Source: Candidatus Avipropionibacterium avicola (GTDB lineage: Bacteria; Actinomycetota; Actinomycetes; Propionibacteriales; Propionibacteriaceae). Taken from it: a stretch of DNA of 10,290 nt. Location of the stretch: positions 1 to 10,290 of the forward strand of contig DVLP01000211.1 of assembly GCA_018715445.1 (NCBI GenBank), in the 5' to 3' direction. The position numbers were made by a program, and so were the translations under genes. The notes beneath the pieces were generated by a model. That model made no database searches and was not told where the DNA came from. It was given only the letters and a program-made list of their open reading frames with translations. Numbering within the stretch: the stretch's first letter is position 1; every line of letters starts with the position of its first letter. Positions 1 to 6,001 of this stretch are shown here, one piece after another.

Positions 1-343
1 TCGGGTCGATGGTCCACTCGGCGATCTCACCGTCCTGGGCGGGGTCACTGTCCGGGTCGTCGCCGGGCTGGGTGGTGGCGAACCCGACCACGGAATCAGC
101 GGTGGTGCCGTCCGAGCCGCTGAGGGCCACCAGCACCCGGCAACGGGCCTCCGGTGGGCGGGAGATCGAGCGGTGCCAGACCTCGGTCAGGTCGGCCAGA
201 TCGACACTGCTGAGCAACCAGTCCCGCAGGGCCGGGGACTCGTCATGGTCCCAGGCGCGTCGCTGGATGGCGGCGATGTCGCCGGCCTCGGACGGCAGGG
301 CGAGACGGACCTGAGGAGGTCGGGCGGCTGTGGGATCGGACAC
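1..343 (-). CDS. GNAT-family N-acetyltransferase, N-terminal part (cut by left edge)
   Basis: About 114 codons are visible on the minus strand, starting at GTG 343-341 and running off the left edge. The product begins MSDPTAARPPQVRLALPSEA and continues with IAAIQRRAWDHD. This resembles the first strand and helix of GNAT acyl-CoA transferases, where an R-x-A/P-x-x-x-D-x-x-x-I pattern opens the fold. Later comes a VLVAL..VVGFATT strand and then GEIAEWTIDP, which looks like the start of beta-4, just before the acetyl-CoA-binding motif A. Motif A itself is outside the window, so activity and substrate cannot be judged. The GTG was chosen because a -10-like TACGAT lies six bases upstream, which would give a leaderless mRNA. 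In-frame GTG codons further upstream (for example 361-359) are possible starts. The gene is divergent from the RNase J gene. Confidence 0.72.
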   Translation of the reverse strand, partial: MSDPTAARPPQVRLALPSEAGDIAAIQRRAWDHDESPALRDWLLSSVDLADLTEVWHRSISRPPEARCRVLVALSGSDGTTADSVVGFATTQPGDDPDSDPAQDGEIAEWTIDP

Positions 344-349
344 CCAGCG

Positions 350-355
350 ATCGTA
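350..355 (-). promoter_or_regulatory. Putative -10 box for a leaderless GNAT transcript
   Basis: TACGAT on the minus strand matches the TAnnnT consensus and sits six bases before GTG 343. Transcription would therefore begin at or next to the start codon. No convincing -35 hexamer is visible 16-18 bases upstream, and no Shine-Dalgarno sequence precedes the GTG, which supports a leaderless reading. Confidence 0.5.
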
Positions 356-394
356 GACCACCTGCCGCGACACGAGAGCGGCGATCCGCACGTT

Positions 395-430
395 CCACTG
401 GCACCCGGGGGTCCGAATGTGCCAGACTGG
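395..430 (+). repeat. Inverted repeat / hairpin 1 in the divergent spacer
   Basis: Arms CTGGCAC (398-404) and GTGCCAG (419-425) are perfectly complementary. The helix can be extended outward by CCA (395-397) with TGG (428-430) across a 2-base bulge, and inward by CGG (406-408) with CCG (413-415) around a 4-base loop. It lies five bases before a second, longer hairpin. No T-run follows, so it is not a classical intrinsic terminator. Confidence 0.6.
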
Positions 431-435
431 TAGCT

Positions 436-485
436 GAAGAGCCCGCATGTGCCTGACCCCCCGAGCAGGTATCGGCGGGCTCTTC
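436..485 (+). repeat. Inverted repeat / long hairpin 2 upstream of the RNase J gene
   Basis: Perfect 11-base arms GAAGAGCCCGC (436-446) and GCGGGCTCTTC (475-485) enclose a second helix, GTGCCTG (449-455) with CAGGTAT (466-472), across a 2x2 mismatch and a 10-base apical loop. Two of the inner pairs are G-U only if the plus strand is the RNA; in a minus-strand RNA they would be A-C mismatches. The structure therefore favours plus-strand transcription, toward RNase J. There is no T-run after the 3' arm, so termination is not the obvious role. It could be an untranslated-leader element, a small RNA or a DNA-level site. Confidence 0.65.
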
Positions 486-548
486 GCCTGTCCACCTGCC
501 TGCCAACCGGGTGAACCGCCCAACTGGGTGGACGGCGCCGACCTCCGA

Positions 549-554
549 TAGCCT
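549..554 (+). promoter_or_regulatory. Putative -10 box for a leaderless rnj transcript
   Basis: TAGCCT within GATAGCCT fits the TAnnnT consensus and lies seven bases before GTG 562, so transcription would start at the start codon. No Shine-Dalgarno sequence is visible before the GTG and no good -35 is seen. This site is the main reason for choosing 562 rather than the in-frame GTG at 511. Confidence 0.55.
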
Positions 555-561
555 TGCTCTC

Positions 562-2238
562 GTGACGCCTGCCCTTCGTACTCCGCCCGCCCTCCGTCCG
601 GACACCCTGCGCGTGACCCCGCTGGGAGGTCTGGGGGACGTCGGGCGCAACATGACCGTGTTCGAGATCAACGGCAAGCTGCTGCTGGTCGACTGTGGCG
701 TGTTGTTCCCCGAGGACGACCACCCCGGTGTCGACCTGATCCTGCCGGGCCTGACCGCGATCGAGGACCGCCTCGACGACGTGGTCGCCCTGGTGCTGAC
801 CCACGGCCACGAGGACCATGTCGGCGCGGTGCCGTACCTGCTGCGCCAGCGGCCCGACATCCCCATCCTCGGCTCGCAGCTGACCCTGGCCCTGGTCAAG
901 GAGAAGGTGCGTGAGCACCGCCTGCGCAAGACCGACCTGCGGATCGTCGAAGCCGGCGAGAAGGTCGACCTGGGCGAGTTCTCCTGCGAGTTCGTGGCGG
1001 TGAACCACTCGATCCCCGACGCGCTGGCCGTGGCGATCCGTACCAAGGCCGGACTCGCCCTGCACACCGGTGACTTCAAGATGGACCAGTTGCCGCTGGA
1101 CGGGCGGATCACCGACCTGCGGGCCTTCGCCCGCCTCGGTGAGGAAGGGGTCGACCTGTTCCTCACCGACTCCACCAATGCCGAGGTCCCCGGGTTCACC
1201 ACCCCGGAGAAGGACATCCTGCCCGCCCTGGAGCGGGTCTTCAGCACCAGCCAGCAGCGCCTGATCGTGGCCTGCTTCGCCAGTCACGTCCACCGGGTGC
1301 AGCAGGTGCTGGACGCCGCCGTACGCCATGGCCGCAAGGTCGTCTACGTGGGGCGCTCGATGGTCCGCAACATGGGGGTGGCGCGCGACCTGGGCTACCT
1401 GCACGTCCCGGCCAACACCGTGGTGAACCTGAAGGACCTGGAGAACTACCGTCCCGACGAGGTCGTCATCATCTCGACCGGCTCGCAGGGCGAGCCGCTG
1501 TCGGCACTGTCGCGGATCGCCAACGGCGAGCACCCGGTCATCGAGCTCGCCGAGCAGGACACCGTGCTGCTGGCCTCCTCGCTGATCCCCGGCAACGAGA
1601 ACGCCGTCTCGCGGGTGATCAACGGGCTCACCGCCCGCGGGGCCCGGGTGGTCCACAAGGGCAACGCCCTGGTCCACGTCTCCGGCCACGCCTCGGCCGG
1701 GGAGCTGCTCTACTGCTACAACATCGTCCAGCCGCGCAATGTCATGCCGGTCCACGGCGAGATCCGCCACCTGGTCGCCAATGCCGAGCTGGCGAAGGCG
1801 ACCGGGGTGCCGCGCTCGCTGGTGATCACCGACGGCGGGGTCGTCGACCTGGCCGACGGGGTGGCCACCGTGGTGGGCCAGATCGATGCGAGCTACATCT
1901 TCGTCGACGGCTCCACGGTCGGCGACATCTCCGAGTCGGCCCTCACCGACCGCAAGATCCTCGGCGAGGAGGGCTTCATCTCGGTGGTCTGCGTGGTCGA
2001 CACCCGCGACACGGCCATCGTCTCGGGCCCCGACATCCACGCCCGCGGGTTCGTGGAGGACGACTCGATCTTCGACGGCGTGCGGGCCGAGATCATCTCG
2101 GCCGTGGTCGCGGCGATGAAGGAGGGGGCCACCGACACCCACCGCCTGCAGCAGGTCATCCGCCGGACGATCGGGCGCTGGGTCAACACCACCCATCGTC
2201 GTCGTCCGATGATCGTGCCGGTGGTGGTCGCGGTCTGA
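562..2238 (+). CDS. rnj: Ribonuclease J (metallo-beta-lactamase/beta-CASP exo-endoribonuclease)
   Basis: This is a 558-residue protein, the usual length of actinobacterial RNase J. It matures and degrades RNA in the cytoplasm, acting both as an endonuclease and as a 5'-to-3' exonuclease. The zinc-binding HGHEDH motif is at residues 81-86, with further metallo-beta-lactamase motifs at VNHSIPD (His149) and HTGDFKMD (Asp171). The beta-CASP region follows, with a GRSMVRNM segment, STGSQGEP, HVSGHAS and PVHGE motifs. The C-terminal RNase J domain ends RRRPMIVPVVVAV. All expected metal ligands appear present, so the enzyme should be active. The GTG at 562 was chosen because of the -10-like TAGCCT seven bases upstream and because the family length fits; an in-frame GTG at 511 would add 17 atypical residues. 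The gene is divergent from the acetyltransferase gene and preceded by two strong hairpins. It ends before an independent bL28 promoter. Confidence 0.95.
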   Translation: MTPALRTPPALRPDTLRVTPLGGLGDVGRNMTVFEINGKLLLVDCGVLFPEDDHPGVDLILPGLTAIEDRLDDVVALVLTHGHEDHVGAVPYLLRQRPDIPILGSQLTLALVKEKVREHRLRKTDLRIVEAGEKVDLGEFSCEFVAVNHSIPDALAVAIRTKAGLALHTGDFKMDQLPLDGRITDLRAFARLGEEGVDLFLTDSTNAEVPGFTTPEKDILPALERVFSTSQQRLIVACFASHVHRVQQVLDAAVRHGRKVVYVGRSMVRNMGVARDLGYLHVPANTVVNLKDLENYRPDEVVIISTGSQGEPLSALSRIANGEHPVIELAEQDTVLLASSLIPGNENAVSRVINGLTARGARVVHKGNALVHVSGHASAGELLYCYNIVQPRNVMPVHGEIRHLVANAELAKATGVPRSLVITDGGVVDLADGVATVVGQIDASYIFVDGSTVGDISESALTDRKILGEEGFISVVCVVDTRDTAIVSGPDIHARGFVEDDSIFDGVRAEIISAVVAAMKEGATDTHRLQQVIRRTIGRWVNTTHRRRPMIVPVVVAV

Positions 2239-2246
2239 GTCCCGGT

Positions 2247-2276
2247 TTGGAGACTCACGGCTGCGACAGCTATGCT
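2247..2276 (+). promoter_or_regulatory. Putative sigma-A-type promoter of rpmB
   Basis: The -35 candidate TTGGAG (2247-2252) and the -10 TATGCT (2271-2276) are separated by 18 bases, the best-formed promoter in the left half of the window. Transcription would start near 2283, leaving a leader of about 60 bases that contains a small hairpin (TGCCC 2285-2289 with GGGCA 2299-2303). The -10 box sits at the centre of a perfect palindrome (2265-2279). Confidence 0.6.
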
Positions 2277-2279
2277 GTC
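2265..2279. promoter_or_regulatory. Palindrome over the rpmB -10 box, possible operator
   Basis: GACAGC-TAT-GCTGTC is a perfect 6-base inverted repeat with a 3-base centre. It covers the -10 hexamer TATGCT. A protein bound here would block RNA polymerase. It does not match operator consensus sequences I recall for LexA or Zur in actinobacteria, so the regulator, if any, is unknown and chance is possible. Confidence 0.35.
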
Positions 2280-2330
2280 CCGGTTGCCCGGAACGATTGG
2301 GCACCTCATGACTTGTCAATCTGCAGGATG

Positions 2331-2336
2331 AAGGAG
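2331..2336 (+). promoter_or_regulatory. Ribosome-binding site of rpmB
   Basis: AAGGAG lies seven bases before GTG 2344. It fixes the GTG as the bL28 start and contrasts with several neighbouring genes that lack any Shine-Dalgarno sequence. Confidence 0.85.
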
Positions 2337-2343
2337 TAGTCCA

Positions 2344-2532
2344 GTGGCTGCTGTGTGTGACGTCTGCGCCAAGGGACCCGGCTTCGGCCACAACGTGCCC
2401 TGGTCGAAGAAGAAGACCAAGCGCCGCTGGGACCCGAACATCCAGACCGTGCACGCCAAGATCAGCGGTACCGCGAAGCGCATGAACGTGTGCACCGCGT
2501 GCCTCAAGGCGGGCAAGGTCACCAAGGCCTGA
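2344..2532 (+). CDS. rpmB: 50S ribosomal protein bL28, zinc-binding form
   Basis: The 62-residue product is a standard bL28, a small basic protein of the large ribosomal subunit. It opens MAAVCDVCAKGPGFGHNVPW and carries the KKKTKRRWDPNIQ core. Cysteine pairs C5/C8 and C50/C53 make it the zinc-ribbon (C+) form. The GTG start is set by a strong AAGGAG seven bases upstream. The gene appears monocistronic: it has its own promoter (2247-2276) and is followed by a strong intrinsic terminator (2549-2581). Some bacteria carry a second, cysteine-free bL28 for zinc starvation; none is in this window. Confidence 0.97.
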   Translation: MAAVCDVCAKGPGFGHNVPWSKKKTKRRWDPNIQTVHAKISGTAKRMNVCTACLKAGKVTKA

Positions 2533-2548
2533 CGGCCTGCGACGCCCA

Positions 2549-2581
2549 GACCCGGTCGACCGACGGTCGGCCGGGTCTTTT
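2549..2581 (+). terminator. Intrinsic terminator after rpmB
   Basis: A 13-base-pair stem (2549-2561 with 2565-2577) with one T-G wobble and a GAC loop is followed directly by TTTT. The outer arms read GACCCGG and CCGGGTC. It begins 16 bases after the bL28 stop codon. It is the only classical stem-plus-T-run terminator seen in the window. Confidence 0.88.
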
Positions 2582-2615
2582 GCGTGCCCAGCCACCGGAT
2601 GTCGGAGCCAGCGCC

Positions 2616-2621
2616 TATAGT
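2616..2621 (+). promoter_or_regulatory. Putative -10 box for a leaderless recG transcript
   Basis: TATAGT lies seven bases before GTG 2629 and downstream of the rpmB terminator, so recG needs a promoter here. No -35 match is seen at the right distance and no Shine-Dalgarno sequence precedes the GTG. Confidence 0.6.
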
Positions 2622-2628
2622 CACGGCC

Positions 2629-4863
2629 GTGGGTGAGACACCGGAGGCGAGCGGCGGGCTGTGGCAGACCGAGACCGCCAGGGTGCTCAGCACCCGGTTG
2701 GGCCGGATGGTCGGCGACAAGACCGCCACGGCACTGGCCACGCTCGGGCTGTACAGCGTCGGCGACCTGCTGCGCCATGTCCCGTTGCACTGGATCATGG
2801 GGGCCGAGTCGTCCCCCCTGGACGAGCTGCGCGAGGGGGAGTACGCCGCGGTGGTGGCCGATGTGGAGCACAGCGGCCGGGTCGGGCAGCACCCGAAGCA
2901 ACGCTTCGTGGCGACCATCAGCGACGGCGCCCACCAGGTCGAGCTGACCTTCTTCGCCGGCGGGAAGTACCCGAAGGCCGCCGAGAGCCGCCTGGCGTAC
3001 TGGGAGAAGCTGTTGCCGCCGGGGGCACGGGGCATCTTCGCCGGGAAGTTCTCCTACTTCCGCGGTCAGGCCCAGTTGACCAATCCCGACTTCGTCACCA
3101 TCGACGCCTCCGGTGCGGTCGTGGGTGGCGCGGCGCGCAACCGGGCGATGGGCCGAGTCGGTCAGTCCGAGGGCATGATCGGGCTCTATCCACAGACCAA
3201 GAAGGCCAAGACCTGGGACATCGCCGAGACGGTCGCCCTGGTGCTGGACCAGGTGGACCTGGCCGACCCGTGGCCGGACTGGGTACGGGAGCGGGCCGAG
3301 GTCCTCGACCTGATGTCGGCCTTCCGGGCCGTGCACCGGCCCTCGCGGTCCGACGAGGTCGACGCCGGGCTCGACCGGCTCCGGTTCGACGAGGCCTTCC
3401 GCGCGCAGTTGACGATGGCTCGGCGCCGTGCCGATGCCGACCACTGGACCGCGATCCCTCGGACGGTCGGCGAGGACGGGCTGCTGGCCGCCTTCGACGC
3501 GCGACTGCCGTTCAGCCTCACCGAGGGCCAGCGCGCCATCGGTGACGAGGTGCTGGCCGATCTGGCCCAGGAGCGTCCGATGCAGCGACTGCTGCAGGGT
3601 GAGGTCGGCTCGGGCAAGACGGTCGTGGCGGTGCGGGCGATGCTGGCGGTCGCCGAGTCGGGCGGACAGTCCGCCCTGCTGGCTCCCACCGAGGTGCTGG
3701 CCACCCAGCACGCCCACAGCATCACCGCCCTGCTCGGCGAGCTCGCCCACGGGGGCGGACTGCTCGGTGAGCAGGCCACCCGGGTGGTGCTGCTGACCGG
3801 GTCGATGTCGGCGGCCGAGCGACGGGCGGCCCTGGCCGAGATCGCTTCCGGCGAGGCCGGCATCGTCGTCGGCACCCACGCGTTGCTGTCGACCGACATC
3901 AGCTTCGACGACCTCGCCCTGGTGGTGGTGGACGAGCAGCACCGGTTCGGTGTCGAGCAACGCGCGGTGCTGTCCGACCGCGCGCGGGCCAGGCCCCACG
4001 TGCTGGTGATGACCGCGACCCCGATCCCGCGGACCGTGGCGATGACGATCTTCGGCGACCTCACCGTCTCGACCCTGCGTCAGGTGCCGGCCGGTCGCAG
4101 TGAGGTCTCGACGGTGGTGGTCGACGAGCAGGCCAACCCTGCCTGGGTGGACCGGGCCTGGCAACGGATCGTCGAAGAGGTCGGGCAGGGGCGGCAGGCC
4201 TTCGTGGTCTGCCCCAAGGTCCGACCGACCAAGGACGACCCGGCTCGATCGGTGACCGAGCTGTACGAAGCGCTCACCGAGGGACAGGGCGCGCCGGGAC
4301 CGTTGGCCTCGCTGCGGGTCGCGATGCTGCACGGCCAACTCCCCAGCGCCGAGAAGGACGAGGTGATGGGCCGCTTCGCCGCCGGCGAGCTCGACGTGAT
4401 CGTGGCCACCACGGTGGTCGAGGTCGGGGTCGACGTGCCCAACGCCTCGGTGATGGTGATCAGCGATGCCGACCGCTTCGGGATCTCCCAGCTGCACCAG
4501 CTGCGCGGTCGGATCGGTCGTGGCCGTCATCCCGGGGTGTGCCTGCTGCTCACCTCCGTCGAGGCCGACAGCCCGGCCCGGGAGCGCCTCGACGCGGTTG
4601 CGCGCAGTCGTGACGGCTTCGAGCTGGCCGAGGTCGACCTGGCCCAACGTCGCGAGGGTGACGTGCTGGGCGCCAACCAGGCCGGTGCTCGCTCCAGCCT
4701 CCGCCTGATCCGGGTGCTGGACCACGTCGAGGTCATCGAACAGGCCCGCGACATCGCGATCGAGGCGGTCCGGCGCGATCCCGAGCTCAGCGATCCCGGT
4801 TTCGTCGATGCCATCACCGAGACCGAGCTGGCCGCCCAGGAGGACTGGCTGGAGCGCAACTGA
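2629..4863 (+). CDS. recG: ATP-dependent DNA helicase RecG
   Basis: This 744-residue superfamily 2 helicase remodels stalled replication forks and branched recombination intermediates. The N-terminal wedge/OB-fold part (about 1-260) contains the FVATISDGAHQVELTFFAGGKY strand region and the AGKFSYFRGQAQLTNPDF motif. The motor follows: the FSLTEGQRAI segment (295-304), Walker A GEVGSGKT (324-331), APTEVLATQH, GTHALL, the DEQH box (435-438), TATPIPRT (462-469), the ATTVVEVGVDVPNA stretch, and the QLHQLRGRIGRG motif VI. It ends at the usual RecG C-terminus. GTG 2629 is preferred because TATAGT lies seven bases upstream; an in-frame ATG at 2599 and GTG at 2584 are alternatives, but both lie upstream of or inside this putative promoter. 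It is followed 34 bases later by rsmD, a common actinobacterial arrangement. Confidence 0.96.
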   Translation: MGETPEASGGLWQTETARVLSTRLGRMVGDKTATALATLGLYSVGDLLRHVPLHWIMGAESSPLDELREGEYAAVVADVEHSGRVGQHPKQRFVATISDGAHQVELTFFAGGKYPKAAESRLAYWEKLLPPGARGIFAGKFSYFRGQAQLTNPDFVTIDASGAVVGGAARNRAMGRVGQSEGMIGLYPQTKKAKTWDIAETVALVLDQVDLADPWPDWVRERAEVLDLMSAFRAVHRPSRSDEVDAGLDRLRFDEAFRAQLTMARRRADADHWTAIPRTVGEDGLLAAFDARLPFSLTEGQRAIGDEVLADLAQERPMQRLLQGEVGSGKTVVAVRAMLAVAESGGQSALLAPTEVLATQHAHSITALLGELAHGGGLLGEQATRVVLLTGSMSAAERRAALAEIASGEAGIVVGTHALLSTDISFDDLALVVVDEQHRFGVEQRAVLSDRARARPHVLVMTATPIPRTVAMTIFGDLTVSTLRQVPAGRSEVSTVVVDEQANPAWVDRAWQRIVEEVGQGRQAFVVCPKVRPTKDDPARSVTELYEALTEGQGAPGPLASLRVAMLHGQLPSAEKDEVMGRFAAGELDVIVATTVVEVGVDVPNASVMVISDADRFGISQLHQLRGRIGRGRHPGVCLLLTSVEADSPARERLDAVARSRDGFELAEVDLAQRREGDVLGANQAGARSSLRLIRVLDHVEVIEQARDIAIEAVRRDPELSDPGFVDAITETELAAQEDWLERN

Positions 4864-4885
4864 TCCCGCCCCGGGGACGCCGTGG

Positions 4886-4891
4886 CAGGAT
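4886..4891 (+). promoter_or_regulatory. Putative -10 box for a leaderless rsmD transcript
   Basis: CAGGAT lies six bases before GTG 4898 within GGCAGGATGGC. Nearly the same block occurs before coaD and upstream of the DUF177 gene. The first T of TAnnnT is replaced by C, so the match is weaker than for recG. No Shine-Dalgarno sequence is seen. Confidence 0.42.
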
Positions 4892-4897
4892 GGCGGC

Positions 4898-5479
4898 GTG
4901 TCACGCATCATTGCCGGATCCTGTCGGGGACGACGCCTGAGCATGCCCGCCGGCAGCGCCACCCGTCCGACCAGCGACCGGGTCCGGGAGGCGGTCTTCA
5001 CCTCCCTGGTCTCCTGGCTCGGAACGGCGGGGGAGGACCCGGCCACCACCATGGCCGGGATCGGGCTGCTCGACCTCTACGCCGGCTCCGGTGCGATCGG
5101 GCTGGAGGCGGCCAGCCGGGGCGCCGAGCGGGTGCTGCTGGTCGAGCAGGACCGCCGGACCACCGACCTGGCGCGGCGCAACGCCGACGAGCTCGGCCTT
5201 GCTGTGCGGACCAGGACGGCCCGGGTCGAGCACCTCGCGGCCGAGCCGCCAGCGACGCCGTACGACATCATCTGGCTCGACCCGCCGTACGAGCTGGCCG
5301 CCGAGGCCGTGGACGCGGTGCTGGCCGACCTGGTGGCCCACGGCTGGCTGGCCGAGTCGGCCCTGGTGGTCCTGGAGCGGTCGAAGCGATCGGCCGATCC
5401 GGTCTGGCCCGACATCATCACCGAGCAGTGGACCAAGACCTACGGCGAGACCAGGATCCACTACGGGATGGCAGGATGA
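4898..5479 (+). CDS. rsmD: 16S rRNA (guanine(966)-N(2))-methyltransferase RsmD
   Basis: The 193-residue SAM-dependent methyltransferase modifies G966 (E. coli numbering) of 16S rRNA during 30S assembly. It opens with the family pattern SRIIAGSCRGRRLSMP...TRPTSDRVREAVFTSL. Motif I, the SAM site, is DLYAGSGAIGLEAASRGA (about residues 59-76). Acidic motif II is VLLVEQD. The catalytic DPPY is at 128-131 in IIWLDPPYEL. Both SAM-binding and catalytic motifs are intact. GTG 4898 begins the conserved SRIIAG start; longer in-frame options overlap recG and add unrelated residues. It lies between recG and coaD, and its TGA overlaps both the possible first ATG of coaD and the putative coaD -10 box. Confidence 0.95.
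   Translation: MSRIIAGSCRGRRLSMPAGSATRPTSDRVREAVFTSLVSWLGTAGEDPATTMAGIGLLDLYAGSGAIGLEAASRGAERVLLVEQDRRTTDLARRNADELGLAVRTRTARVEHLAAEPPATPYDIIWLDPPYELAAEAVDAVLADLVAHGWLAESALVVLERSKRSADPVWPDIITEQWTKTYGETRIHYGMAG
5472..5477 (+). promoter_or_regulatory. Putative -10 box upstream of coaD
   Basis: CAGGAT lies seven bases before ATG 5485 and ends on the first base of the rsmD stop codon. With the same GGCAGGATG block as the rsmD site, it may permit a leaderless coaD mRNA in addition to read-through from rsmD. The match is moderate. Confidence 0.42.
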
Positions 5480-5484
5480 CCGGC

Positions 5485-5991
5485 ATGACCAGCACCGCCA
5501 CCAGTCGTGTCGTCTGTCCGGGATCCTTCGACCCGATCACCCACGGCCACCTCGACATCATCGGTCGGGCCACCCGGATGTTCGACGAGGTCGTGGTCTC
5601 GATCGGGGCCAACTCGACCAAGCCGAGCCAGATGTTCACCGTCGAGGAGCGGTTGGCGATGATCACCGAGGTGTGCGCCCGTTGGCCCCAGGTGCGGGCG
5701 GTGAGCTTCACCGGGCTGCTGGTCGATCACTGTGCCGAGATCGGCGCGCTCGGGGTGGTCAAGGGGCTGCGCTCGGCGACCGACTTCGACTACGAGCTGC
5801 CGATGGCCCACCTGAACCGGCAGATGTCGGGACTGGAGACGATCCTGCTGCCGACCGCTCAGGAGTGGTCGGCGGTGTCGTCGACGATGGTGCGCGAGAT
5901 CTCCCGCTTCGGCGGTGACATCAGCGCCCTGGTGCCCCCGACGGTGGCCGAACAGGTGACGGCCCGGGTCCGGGTCGAGGGGCAGCGCTAG
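5485..5991 (+). CDS. coaD: Pantetheine-phosphate adenylyltransferase (phosphopantetheine adenylyltransferase)
   Basis: CoaD joins ATP and 4'-phosphopantetheine to give dephospho-CoA, the penultimate step of coenzyme A synthesis in the cytoplasm. The 168-residue product has the nucleotidyltransferase signature GSFDP (13-17) and the ATP-binding HxGH-type motif THGH (19-22). It also has KGLRSATDFDYELPMAHLNR (93-112, substrate and hexamer contacts) and the ISSTxVR-like VSSTMVRE (131-138). All catalytic motifs look intact and the length is normal. Two ATGs are possible: 5485, seven bases after CAGGAT, and 5476, which overlaps the rsmD TGA and adds three residues. I prefer 5485, but translational coupling from 5476 cannot be excluded. 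Its TAG stop is the first half of the -10 candidate for the next gene. Confidence 0.95.
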   Translation: MTSTATSRVVCPGSFDPITHGHLDIIGRATRMFDEVVVSIGANSTKPSQMFTVEERLAMITEVCARWPQVRAVSFTGLLVDHCAEIGALGVVKGLRSATDFDYELPMAHLNRQMSGLETILLPTAQEWSAVSSTMVREISRFGGDISALVPPTVAEQVTARVRVEGQR

Positions 5992-5994
5992 ATT
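5989..5994 (+). promoter_or_regulatory. Putative -10 box of the SepIVA-like gene, overlapping the coaD stop
   Basis: TAGATT is a TAnnnT match whose first three bases are the coaD stop codon TAG. It lies seven bases before ATG 6002, so the mRNA would be leaderless. No Shine-Dalgarno sequence is available in the ten bases between the two genes. Confidence 0.52.
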
Positions 5995-6001
5995 GGTCCC
6001 C

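Noticed and set aside
436..485. Reading the long inverted repeat as a rho-independent terminator, a tRNA or the signal-recognition-particle RNA
   Set aside because: There is no T-run on either strand, no cloverleaf or TTC loop, and no conserved SRP loop sequence (GGAAGGAAGCAGCC type).
511..561. Alternative GTG start of the RNase J gene at 511
   Set aside because: It would add 17 residues not typical of the family and would lie upstream of the -10 box; the 558-residue form from 562 fits the family length.
187..5052. A 1621-codon open frame on the minus strand
   Set aside because: It lies antisense to rnj, rpmB, recG and the start of rsmD. Its composition is rich in G, H, D, R and Q without any recognisable domain, as expected from the complement of GC-rich coding DNA.
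4882..5484. Upstream extension of the coaD frame through all of rsmD
   Set aside because: The frame is open only because of high GC. The translated part is Arg/Gly/Pro-rich with no similarity to CoaD, which starts normally at 5485 (or 5476).
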